Positions 50,777 through 62,970 of a stretch of 64,000 nt of DNA are shown one piece after another; within the stretch, counting starts at the first letter, position 1; each line of letters opens with the position of its first letter. The DNA is taken from the NCBI RefSeq assembly GCF_900106675.1, contig NZ_FNOB01000004.1:1-64000 (forward strand). The letters are read 5' to 3'. Origin of the DNA: Allgaiera indica. Lineage in GTDB: Bacteria; Pseudomonadota; Alphaproteobacteria; Rhodobacterales; Rhodobacteraceae. A model generated the notes under the pieces. It worked only from the letters and a program-made list of their open reading frames with translations. It ran no database searches and was not told the origin of the DNA. The translations under genes and the position numbers were made by a program.

Positions 50777-51016
50777 GCGCAGCCGCCCCTGTTGACGAAG
50801 CCATGGTTAGGCCGCGCCGCCCTTGCCCGCAAGAATGCCCGCACGTGGCACCCCGGCCCAGCCTTTTCGCCGCGGCAAGACAGCCTAGGGTCGATATCTG
50901 AACAGGATTTGAACATATCCGCGGAGCTGCGCCGATGTCTCCAGATTTTTCTTTATTCCATTCAGGGCCAATGTTAGGCTTTCCATGATTTCCGTATTTT
51001 ACCGAGGAAGAACGAG

Positions 51017-51208
51017 ATGAAGAAGATCGTACTTGCCGCCGCTCTGGCGACCGGCCTCTCCGGCGGGATCGCTACCACTGCATCGGCACAGGCCGCCCCC
51101 ACCTCGCTCGGGGCCCTGGGGGGCGGGGGCGCTGCCGTCATGACCGTCGTGGCCGTGGTGATTGCCACAACCATCGCGTCGAGCAGCAACTCGACCTCCG
51201 GCACCTGA
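51017..51208 (+). CDS. Small exported Gly/Ser/Thr-rich protein (63 aa)
   Basis: After a GAGGAAG box the product begins MKKIVLAAALATGLSGGIAT, a Sec signal peptide cut after ASA. A Gly-rich stretch (SLGALGGGGAAV) is followed by one hydrophobic segment (VMTVVAVVIATTIA) and the polar tail SSSNSTSGT. This layout resembles the small GfcA/YmcD-type proteins found near capsule or exopolysaccharide genes, although likeness in layout is not homology. A strong terminator follows. The 240 bases upstream (50777-51016) are AT-richer, hold the likely promoter, and show no other gene. Confidence 0.72.
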   Translation: MKKIVLAAALATGLSGGIATTASAQAAPTSLGALGGGGAAVMTVVAVVIATTIASSSNSTSGT

Positions 51209-51234
51209 CGGTGACCATTTGAATGTTTCGAAAT

Positions 51235-51256
51235 AGCCCGCTCCGGCGGGCTTTTT
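51235..51256 (+). terminator. Terminator after the 63-residue exported protein gene
   Basis: AGCCCGC, loop TCCG and GCGGGCT form a perfect seven-pair stem followed by a T-run, starting 27 bases after the stop. Confidence 0.92.
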
Positions 51257-51312
51257 CATGACAGACGCCGGAGGCCGCGCCAAGGACCCGGCAAAGATGA
51301 ACGGCGGCGCTG

Positions 51313-52125
51313 ATGCTCAAACTGATCTCCGTCATCTCGCAGATCGCGAACGAGGCCAAGCTTGGCTTGGTGGCCGCAGGGGTTGCCTTCTTCGCGATGC
51401 TGGCGATCTTTCCCGCGGTCGCCGCGTTGATTGCGCTCTGGGGCTTTGTCTGGAACCCGGCGGTGATCGAGCAGCAGGCGGCGCTCATGGCGAGATTCCT
51501 GCCCAGCCAGGCGTTCGACCTGTTCTACGGACAGGTCCAGGCGCTGATCGCGGCCAACAATTCCACCCTGGGCTGGGCCTCGATCCTGTCTACGCTGTTG
51601 GCGCTTTGGTCGGCGCGGTCGGGGGTGTCGGCGCTGCTGCAGGGACTGAACACCATCCATCGCACCCGTGACCGGGGCGGGTTGCGCGGTATCCTTGCGG
51701 CGATGTTGTTGACGCTGATCCTGATCGCCATGGGGCTGATCGCGCTTGCCGCGGTGATCATACTACCGATCATCCTGACGGTGATCCCGCTGGGCCCCTT
51801 CGCCCAGCTGGTGGTGCCGGTCGTACAATGGTCTACCGCCCTGGCGGCGGTGCTTCTGGGGATCGGCCTTCTTTATCGCTTCGGGCCCAACCTTGACGAA
51901 CGGGATGAACGTGTCTGGCCCGGCCTGCTGCTAGCGGTCGCGCTGTGGATCGCCGCCTCGGTGGGGTTTTCCTTCTACATCTCGCATTTCCAAAGCTACA
52001 ATCGGACCTATGGATCCATCGGCGCCGTGGTCGCGCTATTGATGTGGTTCTACCTTTCGGCCTATGTGATCTTGCTGGGCGCGGCGCTGAACGTGGCGCT
52101 GACCCGGGCGCCGCGGGGTCAGTAA
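51313..52125 (+). CDS. YihY/BrkB-family inner membrane protein
   Basis: A 270-residue protein with about six membrane helices. Family features are the early LVAAGVAFFAMLAIFPAVAA (AFY/F-like region), ALWSARSGVSALLQGLNTIH, the Gly-rich end of the first half, and YGSIGAVVALLMWFYLSAYV followed by LLGAALN near the C-terminus. It was once labelled ribonuclease BN, which is incorrect for this family; the function is unknown. Its last seven bases overlap the end of convergent tamB. Confidence 0.9.
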   Translation: MLKLISVISQIANEAKLGLVAAGVAFFAMLAIFPAVAALIALWGFVWNPAVIEQQAALMARFLPSQAFDLFYGQVQALIAANNSTLGWASILSTLLALWSARSGVSALLQGLNTIHRTRDRGGLRGILAAMLLTLILIAMGLIALAAVIILPIILTVIPLGPFAQLVVPVVQWSTALAAVLLGIGLLYRFGPNLDERDERVWPGLLLAVALWIAASVGFSFYISHFQSYNRTYGSIGAVVALLMWFYLSAYVILLGAALNVALTRAPRGQ

Positions 52126-55100
52126 TCGCGCTGGTAATAGACGCCGATACCGGTATTCCCCGTCGACGCGGCAGAGCCCTTAAGCGTTACCGATTTGGTG
52201 ACGTTGAGGTTCAGATCCACCTGCGAGGTACCGTTCTGTCCCACAGTCACATCGGTGTACAGCCGGCGCGAGATGTATTTGCCCAGCTTCACCGATGTCT
52301 GCCCCTGGGCGTCAGTCTGGATGTCCAGATTGTCCAGCCCGAAGCTGCGGCGCAGCTTCGAGACGATCCCCTCGCCGCCCTTGCCCGCAAGCGTCGCCAC
52401 CGCCGCAGCCAGCTGTGCCGCCTGAAAGGGCGAGATCTTCGACAGCCCCTGCCCGAACAGCAGTTGCGACAGCACCTCTTCCTGCGGCAGCGCCGGAGAC
52501 GAGGAGAAGGTGATCTTCGGATCGGTCGCCACGCCATCGACCGTGACGATCGACGTCACCCCGTTGCTGGTGCTCGAGGCGACCAGATGCACATAGGGAA
52601 CGAACCGGCCCTGCAGGCGCAGGCTGCCTTCGGTCAGATCCAGCCGTTTGCCCAGGATATCCAGCCGGCCGCGCTTCAGATCGAAGCTGCCGATCGGGAT
52701 GATGTCGGACGAGGTGCCGGTCAGCGCGATCTGGCCGCCCAGTTCCGCGTCCAGCCCCCGGCCGCGCACGAAAAGCTGCTCGGGCGCCGAGATCGTCAAG
52801 TTCATGCGGAACGGGCGGCGCAGGGGTGCCGCCGCCGCCGCGGCGGCGGTCGTGGCACCCGGTTTCGCGCCCAGACCGGCGCGCTTCAAAGTCGCCAGGA
52901 CCGGGGCCGAGGCCCCCTTCTGCACCAATCCCTGCGGGATCGTGTCCGATCCGCCCAGGCCGGTCGAAGGCACGCGGATCTCGGTTTTTGACAGGGCGAC
53001 ACGGCCCGCGATCGCGGCACCGCCGGTCAGCGGGCCCTTCAATGTCAGCGCGCCGCTTGCGCGGGTGGCGAACAGCTCGGGGTCCTTCAGCCCGACGCGG
53101 TTCAAAGCGACCGCGATGTCGCTGTCATAGGGCGGCAGCAGCGACACCGGCCCAGACAGCTTCACCGTGCCGCCCCCCACATCCATCTGCCCCGCGATCC
53201 TTGCCTGACCGCCCGTGAAGCTGGCGTTCAGCCCGGCATTGGTGGCCGAAATCCCCAGCACCGGCGCCGCGATCCGCCCATTGGCGAAATCGAGCCGCCC
53301 CGACAGCGATCCCAGCTTCGGCGGCCCGTGCAGCGCCAGATCGAACCGCACCGGCCCGGAAACCGATCGCGGCGCGATCAGCGGATTGATCAGCTCGGCC
53401 CGGGCGCTGCCCGAGGCCTTCAGATCGGCCGAGGACAGATCCCGGGCCAGGCGGCCCTTCAGCAGCGCGTCGATGCCGCCGGGGCCGCGCATGGCCAGAT
53501 CTACGGCAAAGTCCTTGGCGGCCGGGGTCACCGTCCCTTCGGCGCTGACCGGTCCCGGAAAGCCCGAGGCCAGTTGCGCCAGATCCGCCAGCCGCGCCCG
53601 CACAGCCAGCACGTCCGACCCATTCGTCCGCGGCAGGGCGCTAAGCGACAGTTGCGGATTGTGCAGGTCGATCTTGTCGACCCCGATCGCCGCGCCGGTC
53701 TGATGGGCCGCTATGTTGAAATCGGTCTGTCCCCGCAGCAGCCGGTCGGCGATCTTCTGGCCCAGGCGCAGGTTCTTTCCGGCGCCGCGCAACGCGATCG
53801 ACCTGGTCGTGCCCTGCTGGGTCAATGCAAGGCGCGCGTCAAGCGACCCGCCATAGCCCGGCCCAAGCTGCGCGATATCGCCAAAGGACAGATTCGCGCG
53901 GATATCTGCTGCGTGGGTGTTCACCGTGCCTTCGGCGCTGACATTCAGCGACCGGGCATTGATCTGCAGGCTTTGCAGCGTCAGGCCACTGGTGTCGCGG
54001 CTGACCGAGAAACCGACATGGCTGTTGCCCTTCATCAGCGCGTCGATCTGCGGCACCCCGATCGTCAGATCGGTGCCATCGACCGACCCGCCCAGGTTGA
54101 AGGTCCCGGCCAGAAGCGCGAACGTTCCGCTGATCTGCGCCTTGGCCGAACCGCTCAGCTTGCGCCTCGCCAGCGCGGAAAAGCGCGCGATGTCGCTGGA
54201 GGTGGCGCTGGCCTGGCCGCTGATCTGCATCGCCTTGTCCAGGCCCGAAATCTCGGCCTTGCCCGACAGGCCGTAATCGGCACCGCTCAGGCTGAATTGC
54301 GGCAGTTGCAGCGGCTCTCCCGGGACATAGTGGAACTGGGTGGTCAGGTTCACAGTGCCACCCAGCGCGGCTGCCAGCGCCGGATCGGCCGGGCTCATGC
54401 CGCTGCCCTGCAGGGTCAGCGTGCCGTCGATGCCGCGCGCCTTGTCCTGCGGGTTCAGCTTGGCGATGCGGCCCTGGCCGGTCAGGGTGGCATCGGCCAG
54501 GGCCATGCCGGGCCGGGACAGGCCGGCGATCCGCGCCGTGCCTTTCCAGCCGTCTCCGGTGGCGGCATTGTATCGAAGGCTCAGATCCGCGTGATCCACG
54601 CGCGTCGCGCCGCCGGGCAGCGGCAGCAGAACCGGCCCACCATCCTGCGCCGCCAGCCTGCCCGTCAGGTCGATGCGGCTGGGCATCCCGTCGGCGCCGA
54701 TATCGACCTGGCCCTGCAACGCGATCTGCCGCGCCTTCAGATCCAGCTTCGACACCCGCACCTGCCCAGAGGGAAGCCGCGCGCCGGCGACCTGCAGCTT
54801 CACGTTGGGGCCGAAGAAGCGCTGGTACTGCGGTGCGAAGAGCGGCGCGATATCGCCGCCCAGATCGGCGGTGAAATGGTTGGTCAGCTTGCCGTCAGGG
54901 CCCTTTTCGCCTTTCAGCACCACATTGCCCGACAGCCGCGGCTGATTGTCGGTCGCCAGGCTGATCTTGGCGTCGAAATCGTCGATCGGCCCCTTGCCGT
55001 CCACGTTCAGCGCCAACGCCGGCGCATCGGGCAGGCCCAGCGCCGTCGTCACGATGCCACCCGCGGCCTCCTCGACCTTCAGGGTCACCGCCAGCTGACC

Positions 55101-55682
55101 AGAGCTGTTGGCATAGCTCGTATCCAGCAGGATCTGCCCGGTCTTGCCGTCGATGCGCTGCAGGTCGATCTTGGCCTTGCCGCTGCCGCCCGCCAGCTGC
55201 GCACTGCCCGAGACCTTGACCACCGCCGGCTGGCCCAGCACCGTCGCGCCCAGCACCACCTTCTTTGCCTCGATCTTGCCGATCGAGACCGAAACCGGCA
55301 GTTGCGGCAGGCTGAACCCCGGCGCGGCCGCCTGGGGCGGGGCCTTGCGGGGTTCGGTGATCGCCGGGCGGGGCATGTCGATCTCATCCGCCGTCAGCTG
55401 GTTGACCTCGACCTTGCCTTGCAGCAGCGCCAGCCGCGACCAATCCAGCGTCACGCCCTTCAGGGTGATCCAGACGCCCTTGGAATCGGCGATCGTCAGG
55501 GTCTTGAGGCTGGCCTTCGACGACAACGCGCCCTCGAACCCGGTGATATGCACCACGCGCCCCGCGCTCGACAGGTTCTTTTCCAAAAGCTGTGTCAGAT
55601 AGCCTTGGCCATCGTCCTTCGCGGCCCCGAAGGCCAGCGCCGGCAGCGCGATGGTCGCAAGAAGGGTGCCCAGCCGCCGCAT
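52119..55682 (-). CDS. tamB: Translocation and assembly module subunit TamB
   Basis: Very long beta-helical protein bridging inner and outer membranes, working with TamA in outer-membrane protein assembly or lipid transport. The 1187-residue product has an N-terminal signal or anchor (MRRLGTLLATIALPALAFGA), repeated AsmA/TamB-type beta segments, and the conserved C-terminal DUF490 domain (LPQEEVLSQLLFGQGLSKIS, KYISRRLYTDVTVGQNGTSQ) ending in GIGVYYQRDY. Its start overlaps the tamA stop by one base, so the pair is coupled. Confidence 0.95.
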   Translation of the reverse strand: MRRLGTLLATIALPALAFGAAKDDGQGYLTQLLEKNLSSAGRVVHITGFEGALSSKASLKTLTIADSKGVWITLKGVTLDWSRLALLQGKVEVNQLTADEIDMPRPAITEPRKAPPQAAAPGFSLPQLPVSVSIGKIEAKKVVLGATVLGQPAVVKVSGSAQLAGGSGKAKIDLQRIDGKTGQILLDTSYANSSGQLAVTLKVEEAAGGIVTTALGLPDAPALALNVDGKGPIDDFDAKISLATDNQPRLSGNVVLKGEKGPDGKLTNHFTADLGGDIAPLFAPQYQRFFGPNVKLQVAGARLPSGQVRVSKLDLKARQIALQGQVDIGADGMPSRIDLTGRLAAQDGGPVLLPLPGGATRVDHADLSLRYNAATGDGWKGTARIAGLSRPGMALADATLTGQGRIAKLNPQDKARGIDGTLTLQGSGMSPADPALAAALGGTVNLTTQFHYVPGEPLQLPQFSLSGADYGLSGKAEISGLDKAMQISGQASATSSDIARFSALARRKLSGSAKAQISGTFALLAGTFNLGGSVDGTDLTIGVPQIDALMKGNSHVGFSVSRDTSGLTLQSLQINARSLNVSAEGTVNTHAADIRANLSFGDIAQLGPGYGGSLDARLALTQQGTTRSIALRGAGKNLRLGQKIADRLLRGQTDFNIAAHQTGAAIGVDKIDLHNPQLSLSALPRTNGSDVLAVRARLADLAQLASGFPGPVSAEGTVTPAAKDFAVDLAMRGPGGIDALLKGRLARDLSSADLKASGSARAELINPLIAPRSVSGPVRFDLALHGPPKLGSLSGRLDFANGRIAAPVLGISATNAGLNASFTGGQARIAGQMDVGGGTVKLSGPVSLLPPYDSDIAVALNRVGLKDPELFATRASGALTLKGPLTGGAAIAGRVALSKTEIRVPSTGLGGSDTIPQGLVQKGASAPVLATLKRAGLGAKPGATTAAAAAAAPLRRPFRMNLTISAPEQLFVRGRGLDAELGGQIALTGTSSDIIPIGSFDLKRGRLDILGKRLDLTEGSLRLQGRFVPYVHLVASSTSNGVTSIVTVDGVATDPKITFSSSPALPQEEVLSQLLFGQGLSKISPFQAAQLAAAVATLAGKGGEGIVSKLRRSFGLDNLDIQTDAQGQTSVKLGKYISRRLYTDVTVGQNGTSQVDLNLNVTKSVTLKGSAASTGNTGIGVYYQRDY

Positions 55683-57529
55683 CAGAAGGCCTGCCCGATG
55701 CCGACGTAGATCTGTGGCCCCTTGCCGGTGCCACCCGACACCGGCAGCCCGACATCCAGACGGATCGGGCCTATTCCGGTGAAATAGCGCAGCCCCAGCC
55801 CGGCGCCGGCCTGCCAGGCCCCGCCCTTGCCGGGCAGGCTATCGGGGCCGACATAGCCCGCGTCATAGAAGGCCACGACGCCGAAACTGGCATTGATCCG
55901 GGTGCGGATCTCACCCGACAGCCCGATGAAGCTGCGCCCTCCGGTGCGTTGGGTGGGGCTCAGGACATAGACGCCCAGCGATTGATAGGGCTGCCCCCGG
56001 ACCGTGCCGCCGCCGCCCGAATAGAACAGGTAATCGCGCGGCGTACCGGCCACGGACGAGCCCAGGACAGAGCCGAATTGCAGCCGGCCCGCCAGCGTCA
56101 CCCGTTTGCCCAGCTGCCTGTAGGCGCGCGCGTCCAATTTGATCTGGGCGCCGTCGCCGGTGCCGCCAAAGCCCTTGTAGGGCTTCACCAGCGCGTCCAG
56201 ATAGACGCCCTTGCGCGGATTCAGCGTCGAATCGCGGCTGTCATAGATCAGCCCCAGCGGCAGGCTGATGTCGTGGAACCAATGCTCGCCCAGCGTGTCG
56301 GTCACGCGGCTGACCTCATAGCCGATGCCGGCGGTGGCGGTCAGATGTTCGCGCAGGATCCGGGTCAGCCCGATCTCGCCCGAGGCCAGGGTCTCGGTGT
56401 AATCGGTCTGGTTCAGCTGACGGGTGCTGAGCTGGGCGTAAAGCGCGCTGTCGGGGGTGACGACCGCGGGACGATCAAAGCGCAGCTTCAGGCCGTAATC
56501 CGGCGCGCCGTTCTGCGCCCGCAACCTGCTTACCTTTGCGTCGATACGCAATTGCTGAGCGTCGTTCAGAAAGTTGCGGTTCAGCCAGAATCCCGAAAGC
56601 GTCAGCCCCTCTTGGCTGGCCAGTTCGGCGCCGAACCCCACGCGGTGGCGCTTGGCCTGGACCAGCGCACCGGTCACGTCCAGCCGGTCGCCAGGGCCAA
56701 GGGTCTTGGCCTCGGAAAAGGCGACCGAGGAAAACGCCCCCGCCCGGCGCAGGCGATCCGCGGCCTTCTTTTCCTCTTTGGGGTTGAAGGTCTTGCCAGT
56801 GGGAAATCCCGCGATCTGGCGGATCCGGGCCGGGCTGATCGTGGTCTTGCCGGTCAGCAGCAGGTTGCCGAAGGTCACCTTTGGGCCCGGCACCAGGGTG
56901 ACTGCGGCGTCAAGCTTGCGCGCCGGATGGTCGGCCACGATCTGCTGGCGCCCGACCTGCGCCTTGGCATGACCGGCGTCGCGCCAGGCGCCGACCGCAT
57001 CCCCTACCGCGGCCTGCACCGCGGTGCTCAGCGCCGGCTGGCCCGGCGCGAAGGGCTTGGGCAGCCGGCTGCCCGGCGCCAGCGGTGCCAGCTTCAGCGT
57101 GCCGAAGGTGAAGCGCGGCCCCGGGTCGATGGTCACCACAACCCGCCCGATCGTGCGGGGCGCATCGAGCGGCGCGATCTGGGCGGCCTCTCGACCGTCG
57201 ACCAGGATGTGGATGATTCCCGAATAATACCCCTGGGCATAGAGCGCCCCGACCAGCTTTGCGTAATCCGCGCGCGCGGCCGCGAACAGGTCCTGGGCGT
57301 CGGTGTGGCCGTCGGACTGGGTCGAAAGCAGAACCGAGGCGTTCTCGAGCGCCGTGGTCAGGCTTTTCGGGGCGCCGGGCACCCGGAAGACGACCTTGTC
57401 GGACTTGCCCGCGCGCCCGGCCGCGTCGGCGGCGGGGCCGAGGCTCAAGCCCAGACTTAGCGACAGGGACAGCGCCAGGGTGAACCGCCGCCCCGCTCTG
57501 CCTGTCGATGCCCGCAAACGTGCCTCCAT
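55682..57529 (-). CDS. tamA: Outer membrane assembly protein TamA
   Basis: Omp85-family outer membrane protein of 615 residues. It has a signal peptide (FTLALSLSLSLGLSLGPAAD), POTRA domains in the N-terminal 270 residues, and a 16-strand barrel. The barrel shows the Omp85 features FYSGGGGTVRGQPYQSLGVY (VRGF-like loop) and GLGLRYFTGIGPIRLDVGLP near the end, finishing VGIGQAF. It is first in the tamA-tamB operon. Confidence 0.95.
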   Translation of the reverse strand: MEARLRASTGRAGRRFTLALSLSLSLGLSLGPAADAAGRAGKSDKVVFRVPGAPKSLTTALENASVLLSTQSDGHTDAQDLFAAARADYAKLVGALYAQGYYSGIIHILVDGREAAQIAPLDAPRTIGRVVVTIDPGPRFTFGTLKLAPLAPGSRLPKPFAPGQPALSTAVQAAVGDAVGAWRDAGHAKAQVGRQQIVADHPARKLDAAVTLVPGPKVTFGNLLLTGKTTISPARIRQIAGFPTGKTFNPKEEKKAADRLRRAGAFSSVAFSEAKTLGPGDRLDVTGALVQAKRHRVGFGAELASQEGLTLSGFWLNRNFLNDAQQLRIDAKVSRLRAQNGAPDYGLKLRFDRPAVVTPDSALYAQLSTRQLNQTDYTETLASGEIGLTRILREHLTATAGIGYEVSRVTDTLGEHWFHDISLPLGLIYDSRDSTLNPRKGVYLDALVKPYKGFGGTGDGAQIKLDARAYRQLGKRVTLAGRLQFGSVLGSSVAGTPRDYLFYSGGGGTVRGQPYQSLGVYVLSPTQRTGGRSFIGLSGEIRTRINASFGVVAFYDAGYVGPDSLPGKGGAWQAGAGLGLRYFTGIGPIRLDVGLPVSGGTGKGPQIYVGIGQAF

Positions 57530-57937
57530 CCTTCGTCAGATTTCTTGTCGCATGGTGGCGTGGCCGGGGCAATCCGGGCCTTCCCACCCCCGGACGTATT
57601 TCCGCCGACGGATGACACAAGCGCGTGTGCGGGGTCGGAACTTGGCCCGGGTGGATCAAAGGTATTTCCCTTCCCCCCATGGCGCAGGCGTGATTGACTG
57701 ACGCGCAGGGAAACCCGGGCGAGGGAAATGGCAAGGGGCGTAGCAGGTCGCCTGCGGCCGGCATGGCGGAATTCGTGGACATTCTTGCGCCACCGGCTGG
57801 CCGGTTCGGGGCACGGCAGGCAGGCGCGCGGGGAACAACCAGGATCCGTGCCTTCGCAGGGATCCCCCGCGCTTGGCGGCGACGGAACCCAAGCCACTTT
57901 ACGTTAGCGCGAACGGGACGGAACGGAGGGATCAAGG
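57530..57937. other. Divergent intergenic region (tamA / SDR gene) with a decayed repeat copy
   Basis: This 408-base stretch between divergent starts holds no supported gene. At 57585-57616 is a degenerate copy of the interspersed element: CACCCCCGGACGTATTTCC then GCCGACGGATGAC, matching the type A tail at most positions but without a good head hairpin. Promoters for both genes must lie here but none stands out. Confidence 0.5.
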
Positions 57938-58963
57938 ATGAGCGGCAAGCGCATCGTGCTGACCGGCATCTCGGGCTATATTGCCAAGCATATCGCCCTG
58001 AGGCTTCTGAACGCGGGCCATAGCGTGACCGGATCGGTCCGCTCGCCTGCGCGGATGGACGAGGTCCGCGCGGCGCTGGCCCCGCATCTGACCGACCCCG
58101 CCGCGCTGGAACGGCTGCGCTTTGCGACCCTCGATCTGACGGCCGACGACGGCTGGACCACCGCGCTGAAAGGGGCCGAGGTGCTGGTGCATACGGCCTC
58201 TCCCTTTCCGATCAGCCAGCCGAGAGACCCCGAGAAACTGATTCGCCCCGCGGTGAACGGTTCTCTGCGGGCGCTGGCCGCGGCACGGGCGACGGGGGTG
58301 AAACGCGTGGTGCTGACCTCTTCGGTCGTGGCGATCGCCACCGGCACCGATCCCGGCCGTCCCTATACCGAGGACGACTGGACCGACGTGACCAGCAAGG
58401 CCGCCAGCGCCTATGCGCGCTCAAAAACCCTGGCCGAGCGTGCGGCCTGGGATATCGTGCGCGAACAGGCGCCGCATCTGGCACTGACCACAATCAACCC
58501 GGCCTTCGTGCTGGGGCCGCCGCTGGATCGGCATTACGGCGCCTCCGTGGGGGTGGTGAAGCGGATGCTGTCGGGCAAGGACCCGATGGTGCCGCGCATC
58601 GGCTTTGCCGTGGTCGACGTGCGCGACGTGGCCGAGATGCATCTGCGCGCGGTTGAGCGCCCGGACACCACCGGCCGGCGCTATATCGCGGCGGATCGGG
58701 CACTGTGGTTCGCCCAGATGGCGGCGGCGCTGAAGGATGCCTTCCCCGACCGCAAGATCGCGACCCGCACCGCGCCCGACCTGCTGATGCGGGCGCTGGG
58801 GCTGTTCGACCCGGCGATTCGCTCGATCCTGCCGCAGCTTGGCCGGCTGGACGCGGTGTCGAACGCCCGCGCGCGGCAAGAGATGGGCATGACCTTCCTG
58901 CCCGCCGAACAAAGCCTGGTCGATACTGCGCGCTATCTGGTCGATCAGGGGCTGGCGGACTGA
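57938..58963 (+). CDS. Extended-SDR aldehyde/ketone reductase (dihydroflavonol reductase-like)
   Basis: A 341-residue NAD(P)-dependent reductase. The Rossmann motif is [36 protein letters not shown] follows, [11 protein letters not shown] carries the catalytic Ser, and [14 protein letters not shown] the YxxxK pair. Relatives reduce aldehydes such as methylglyoxal; the substrate here is unknown. Its 3' end overlaps convergent recO by 19 bases. Confidence 0.88.
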   Translation: MSGKRIVLTGISGYIAKHIALRLLNAGHSVTGSVRSPARMDEVRAALAPHLTDPAALERLRFATLDLTADDGWTTALKGAEVLVHTASPFPISQPRDPEKLIRPAVNGSLRALAAARATGVKRVVLTSSVVAIATGTDPGRPYTEDDWTDVTSKAASAYARSKTLAERAAWDIVREQAPHLALTTINPAFVLGPPLDRHYGASVGVVKRMLSGKDPMVPRIGFAVVDVRDVAEMHLRAVERPDTTGRRYIAADRALWFAQMAAALKDAFPDRKIATRTAPDLLMRALGLFDPAIRSILPQLGRLDAVSNARARQEMGMTFLPAEQSLVDTARYLVDQGLAD

Positions 58964-59676
58964 CGCGCCAGCAGATCGACCAGCCGCTGCCGCGCCTCTG
59001 GCAGGGCCTGCTTGCCCAGCGCCACCGCCAGGCGGTGGGCCAGGAAATGGCCTGTCACGGCCAGGCCCTCGCCGATCTCGCCCGCGCTTGCCGGCCCCTG
59101 CCCCAGCAGACATGCCGGCAGCGGCAACAGCCGCGGCGCCCAGTCTCCGGCCGCCGTGCGGCTGACGGCGCGGCCCGTCTTGGGGCTGACATAGGCCAGA
59201 TCCTCGCGGCTGCCGGTCACCGCGCAGGCGCCCAAATCCAGGCCATAGCCCATCTCGTCCAGCAACAGCATCTCCCAGCGCAGGTAGGCCAGCGGCCAAC
59301 CCGGCGCTCCCAGCGCATCGAACAGCGCGATCGAGCGGTCGTAAAGCCCGAGATGCGGCTCGCGCTCGGGCAGGGCGAAGGACAGCAGCGCACAGGTCGC
59401 CGACAACCCTGCCAGCGCGGCCCGATCCGCCATCAGCGCCGGCGCCCGCGCGCGCAGGGGTTCCACGGTAAAGGCACCGATATGATCCTCAAGCCGCGCA
59501 CGCCAGCCAAGCGCCAGCTGATTGCCCGGCTGTAGCACCGGCGCGAAACGACGCCCCCCACCGCCGCGCACGACGCCGGCATGGCGGCCATGGGCGGGGG
59601 TGAAGACCTCGATGATCGCGGCGCTCTCGCCATGTTTGCGCACGGCAAGAAGGACGCCTTCGTCGCGCCAATCCAT
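58945..59676 (-). CDS. recO: DNA repair protein RecO
   Basis: Recombination mediator that works with RecR and RecF to load RecA on SSB-coated DNA. The 243-residue product starts [20 protein letters not shown], the conserved OB-fold start, with [17 protein letters not shown] and the helical C-terminal part ([20 protein letters not shown]). The ATG at 59674-59676 matches this conserved start; an ATG five codons upstream is less likely. It overlaps the convergent SDR gene by 19 bases. Confidence 0.95.
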   Translation of the reverse strand: MDWRDEGVLLAVRKHGESAAIIEVFTPAHGRHAGVVRGGGGRRFAPVLQPGNQLALGWRARLEDHIGAFTVEPLRARAPALMADRAALAGLSATCALLSFALPEREPHLGLYDRSIALFDALGAPGWPLAYLRWEMLLLDEMGYGLDLGACAVTGSREDLAYVSPKTGRAVSRTAAGDWAPRLLPLPACLLGQGPASAGEIGEGLAVTGHFLAHRLAVALGKQALPEARQRLVDLLARQSASP

Positions 59677-59738
59677 GGCCGCAGTATTCACCGGGTGCGC
59701 GCCGAGGCAAGGGGATCAGGCGAATACGCGGGCCGGGC

Positions 59739-59788
59739 GGGGGGCGCTGCCCCCCTGCGCCCCCCGGAGTATTTCCGCCAAGATGAAA
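59739..59788 (+). repeat. Interspersed hairpin element, type A tail (recO-fadH gap)
   Basis: GGGGGGCGCTGCCCCCC forms the head, then TGCGCCCCCC, then GGAGTATTTCCGCCAAGATG and AAA. It lies between the divergent starts of recO and the dienoyl-CoA reductase gene, reading towards the latter. It is nearly the same as the dnaN-recF copy. Confidence 0.87.
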
Positions 59789-59812
59789 GGGATGACGCCG
59801 CGTTGCGGGTGA

Positions 59813-61876
<2,064 letters not shown>

Positions 61877-62062
61877 TATCCGGCATAGGGCAAGGTATTG
61901 ATGCTGATGCCGAAACAACCGGGGCAGAAGGCTGTCCCCCGGTGTTTCTCTGCCATTAACGATCCAGAACAAAACCCCGATATTGTCGGCCCTCTGACCC
62001 AATCCTGCCCGATTTGGCGCCAATAACGGTCTGCGACGTGCAGAGTAGCCAATGGGTGCACA

Positions 62063-62968
62063 ATGGACCGACTGACGGAAATGGAAGCGTTCGCCACGGT
62101 GGTGGACCAGGGCGGATTCACCGACGCCGCCAAGAAGATGGGGATCTCGAAATCCGCCGTCTCCAAACACGTCTCGGCGCTGGAGGCCCGTCTTGGTGCG
62201 CGTCTTCTGAACCGGACGACACGACGGGTCTCGCCGACCGAAATCGGCCTGGCCTATTATGACCGCGCGCGCCGTGTGCTGAATGACGCGGGCGAGGCCG
62301 ATGCGCTGGTGACCTCGATGCAATCGGCCCCGTCGGGGCTGTTGCGGATCTCGGTCGCGACCGATTTCGGGGTGAATCTGCTGTCTCCGATCCTGGGAAG
62401 CTTTCTGCAGGAATATCCCGATATCACCGTCAACATGGTGCTTAACAACCGTTACGTCGAACTGATCAGCGAAGGGTTCGACATGGCGATCCGCATCGGC
62501 GATCTCGAGGACAGCACGCTGATGGCGCGCAAGCTGACCGAGACCACGAAGAAGATGATCGCCTCGCCCAGCTATTTCCAGCGCTACGGGCGGCCACAGA
62601 AGATCGACGACCTGAACGAGCACAAGCTGCTGCATTATTCGAATCAGGCCAACGGCAATGTCTGGAAGATCACCGCGCCCTCGGGCGAAAAGCGCCAGGT
62701 CCGCACCGCGGGCTGGCTGACGGTGAACGACGGGCAATCCCTGCTTCATGCGGCGATCGCGGGGCTGGGCATCGCGTATCTGCCCAGCTTCCTTTATGCC
62801 GATGCGCTGCGTTCGGGCCAGATCGAGGAGGCCATCCCCGGCCTGCCGACCGAGACGCAGGGCATCTACGCGGTCTATCCGCCGGGCCGGTTCACCCAGC
62901 CCAAGGTGCGGGCCTTCATCGACTTCCTGGCCCGGCAATTCGCCGACAAGGGCCCCGAAAGCTGGTAA
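62063..62968 (+). CDS. LysR-family transcriptional regulator
   Basis: A 301-residue regulator. The N-terminal winged helix is MDRLTEMEAFATVVDQGGFT with AAKKMGISKSAVSKHVSALE, and the C-terminal part is a periplasmic-binding-like effector domain (SGLLRISVATDFGVNLLSPI, MAIRIGDLEDSTLMARKL). It fits the CrgA/DmlR-like subgroup. LysR genes usually control a divergent neighbour; here the neighbour upstream, fadH, is on the same strand, so the target is uncertain. Confidence 0.93.
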   Translation: MDRLTEMEAFATVVDQGGFTDAAKKMGISKSAVSKHVSALEARLGARLLNRTTRRVSPTEIGLAYYDRARRVLNDAGEADALVTSMQSAPSGLLRISVATDFGVNLLSPILGSFLQEYPDITVNMVLNNRYVELISEGFDMAIRIGDLEDSTLMARKLTETTKKMIASPSYFQRYGRPQKIDDLNEHKLLHYSNQANGNVWKITAPSGEKRQVRTAGWLTVNDGQSLLHAAIAGLGIAYLPSFLYADALRSGQIEEAIPGLPTETQGIYAVYPPGRFTQPKVRAFIDFLARQFADKGPESW

Positions 62969-62970
62969 GG

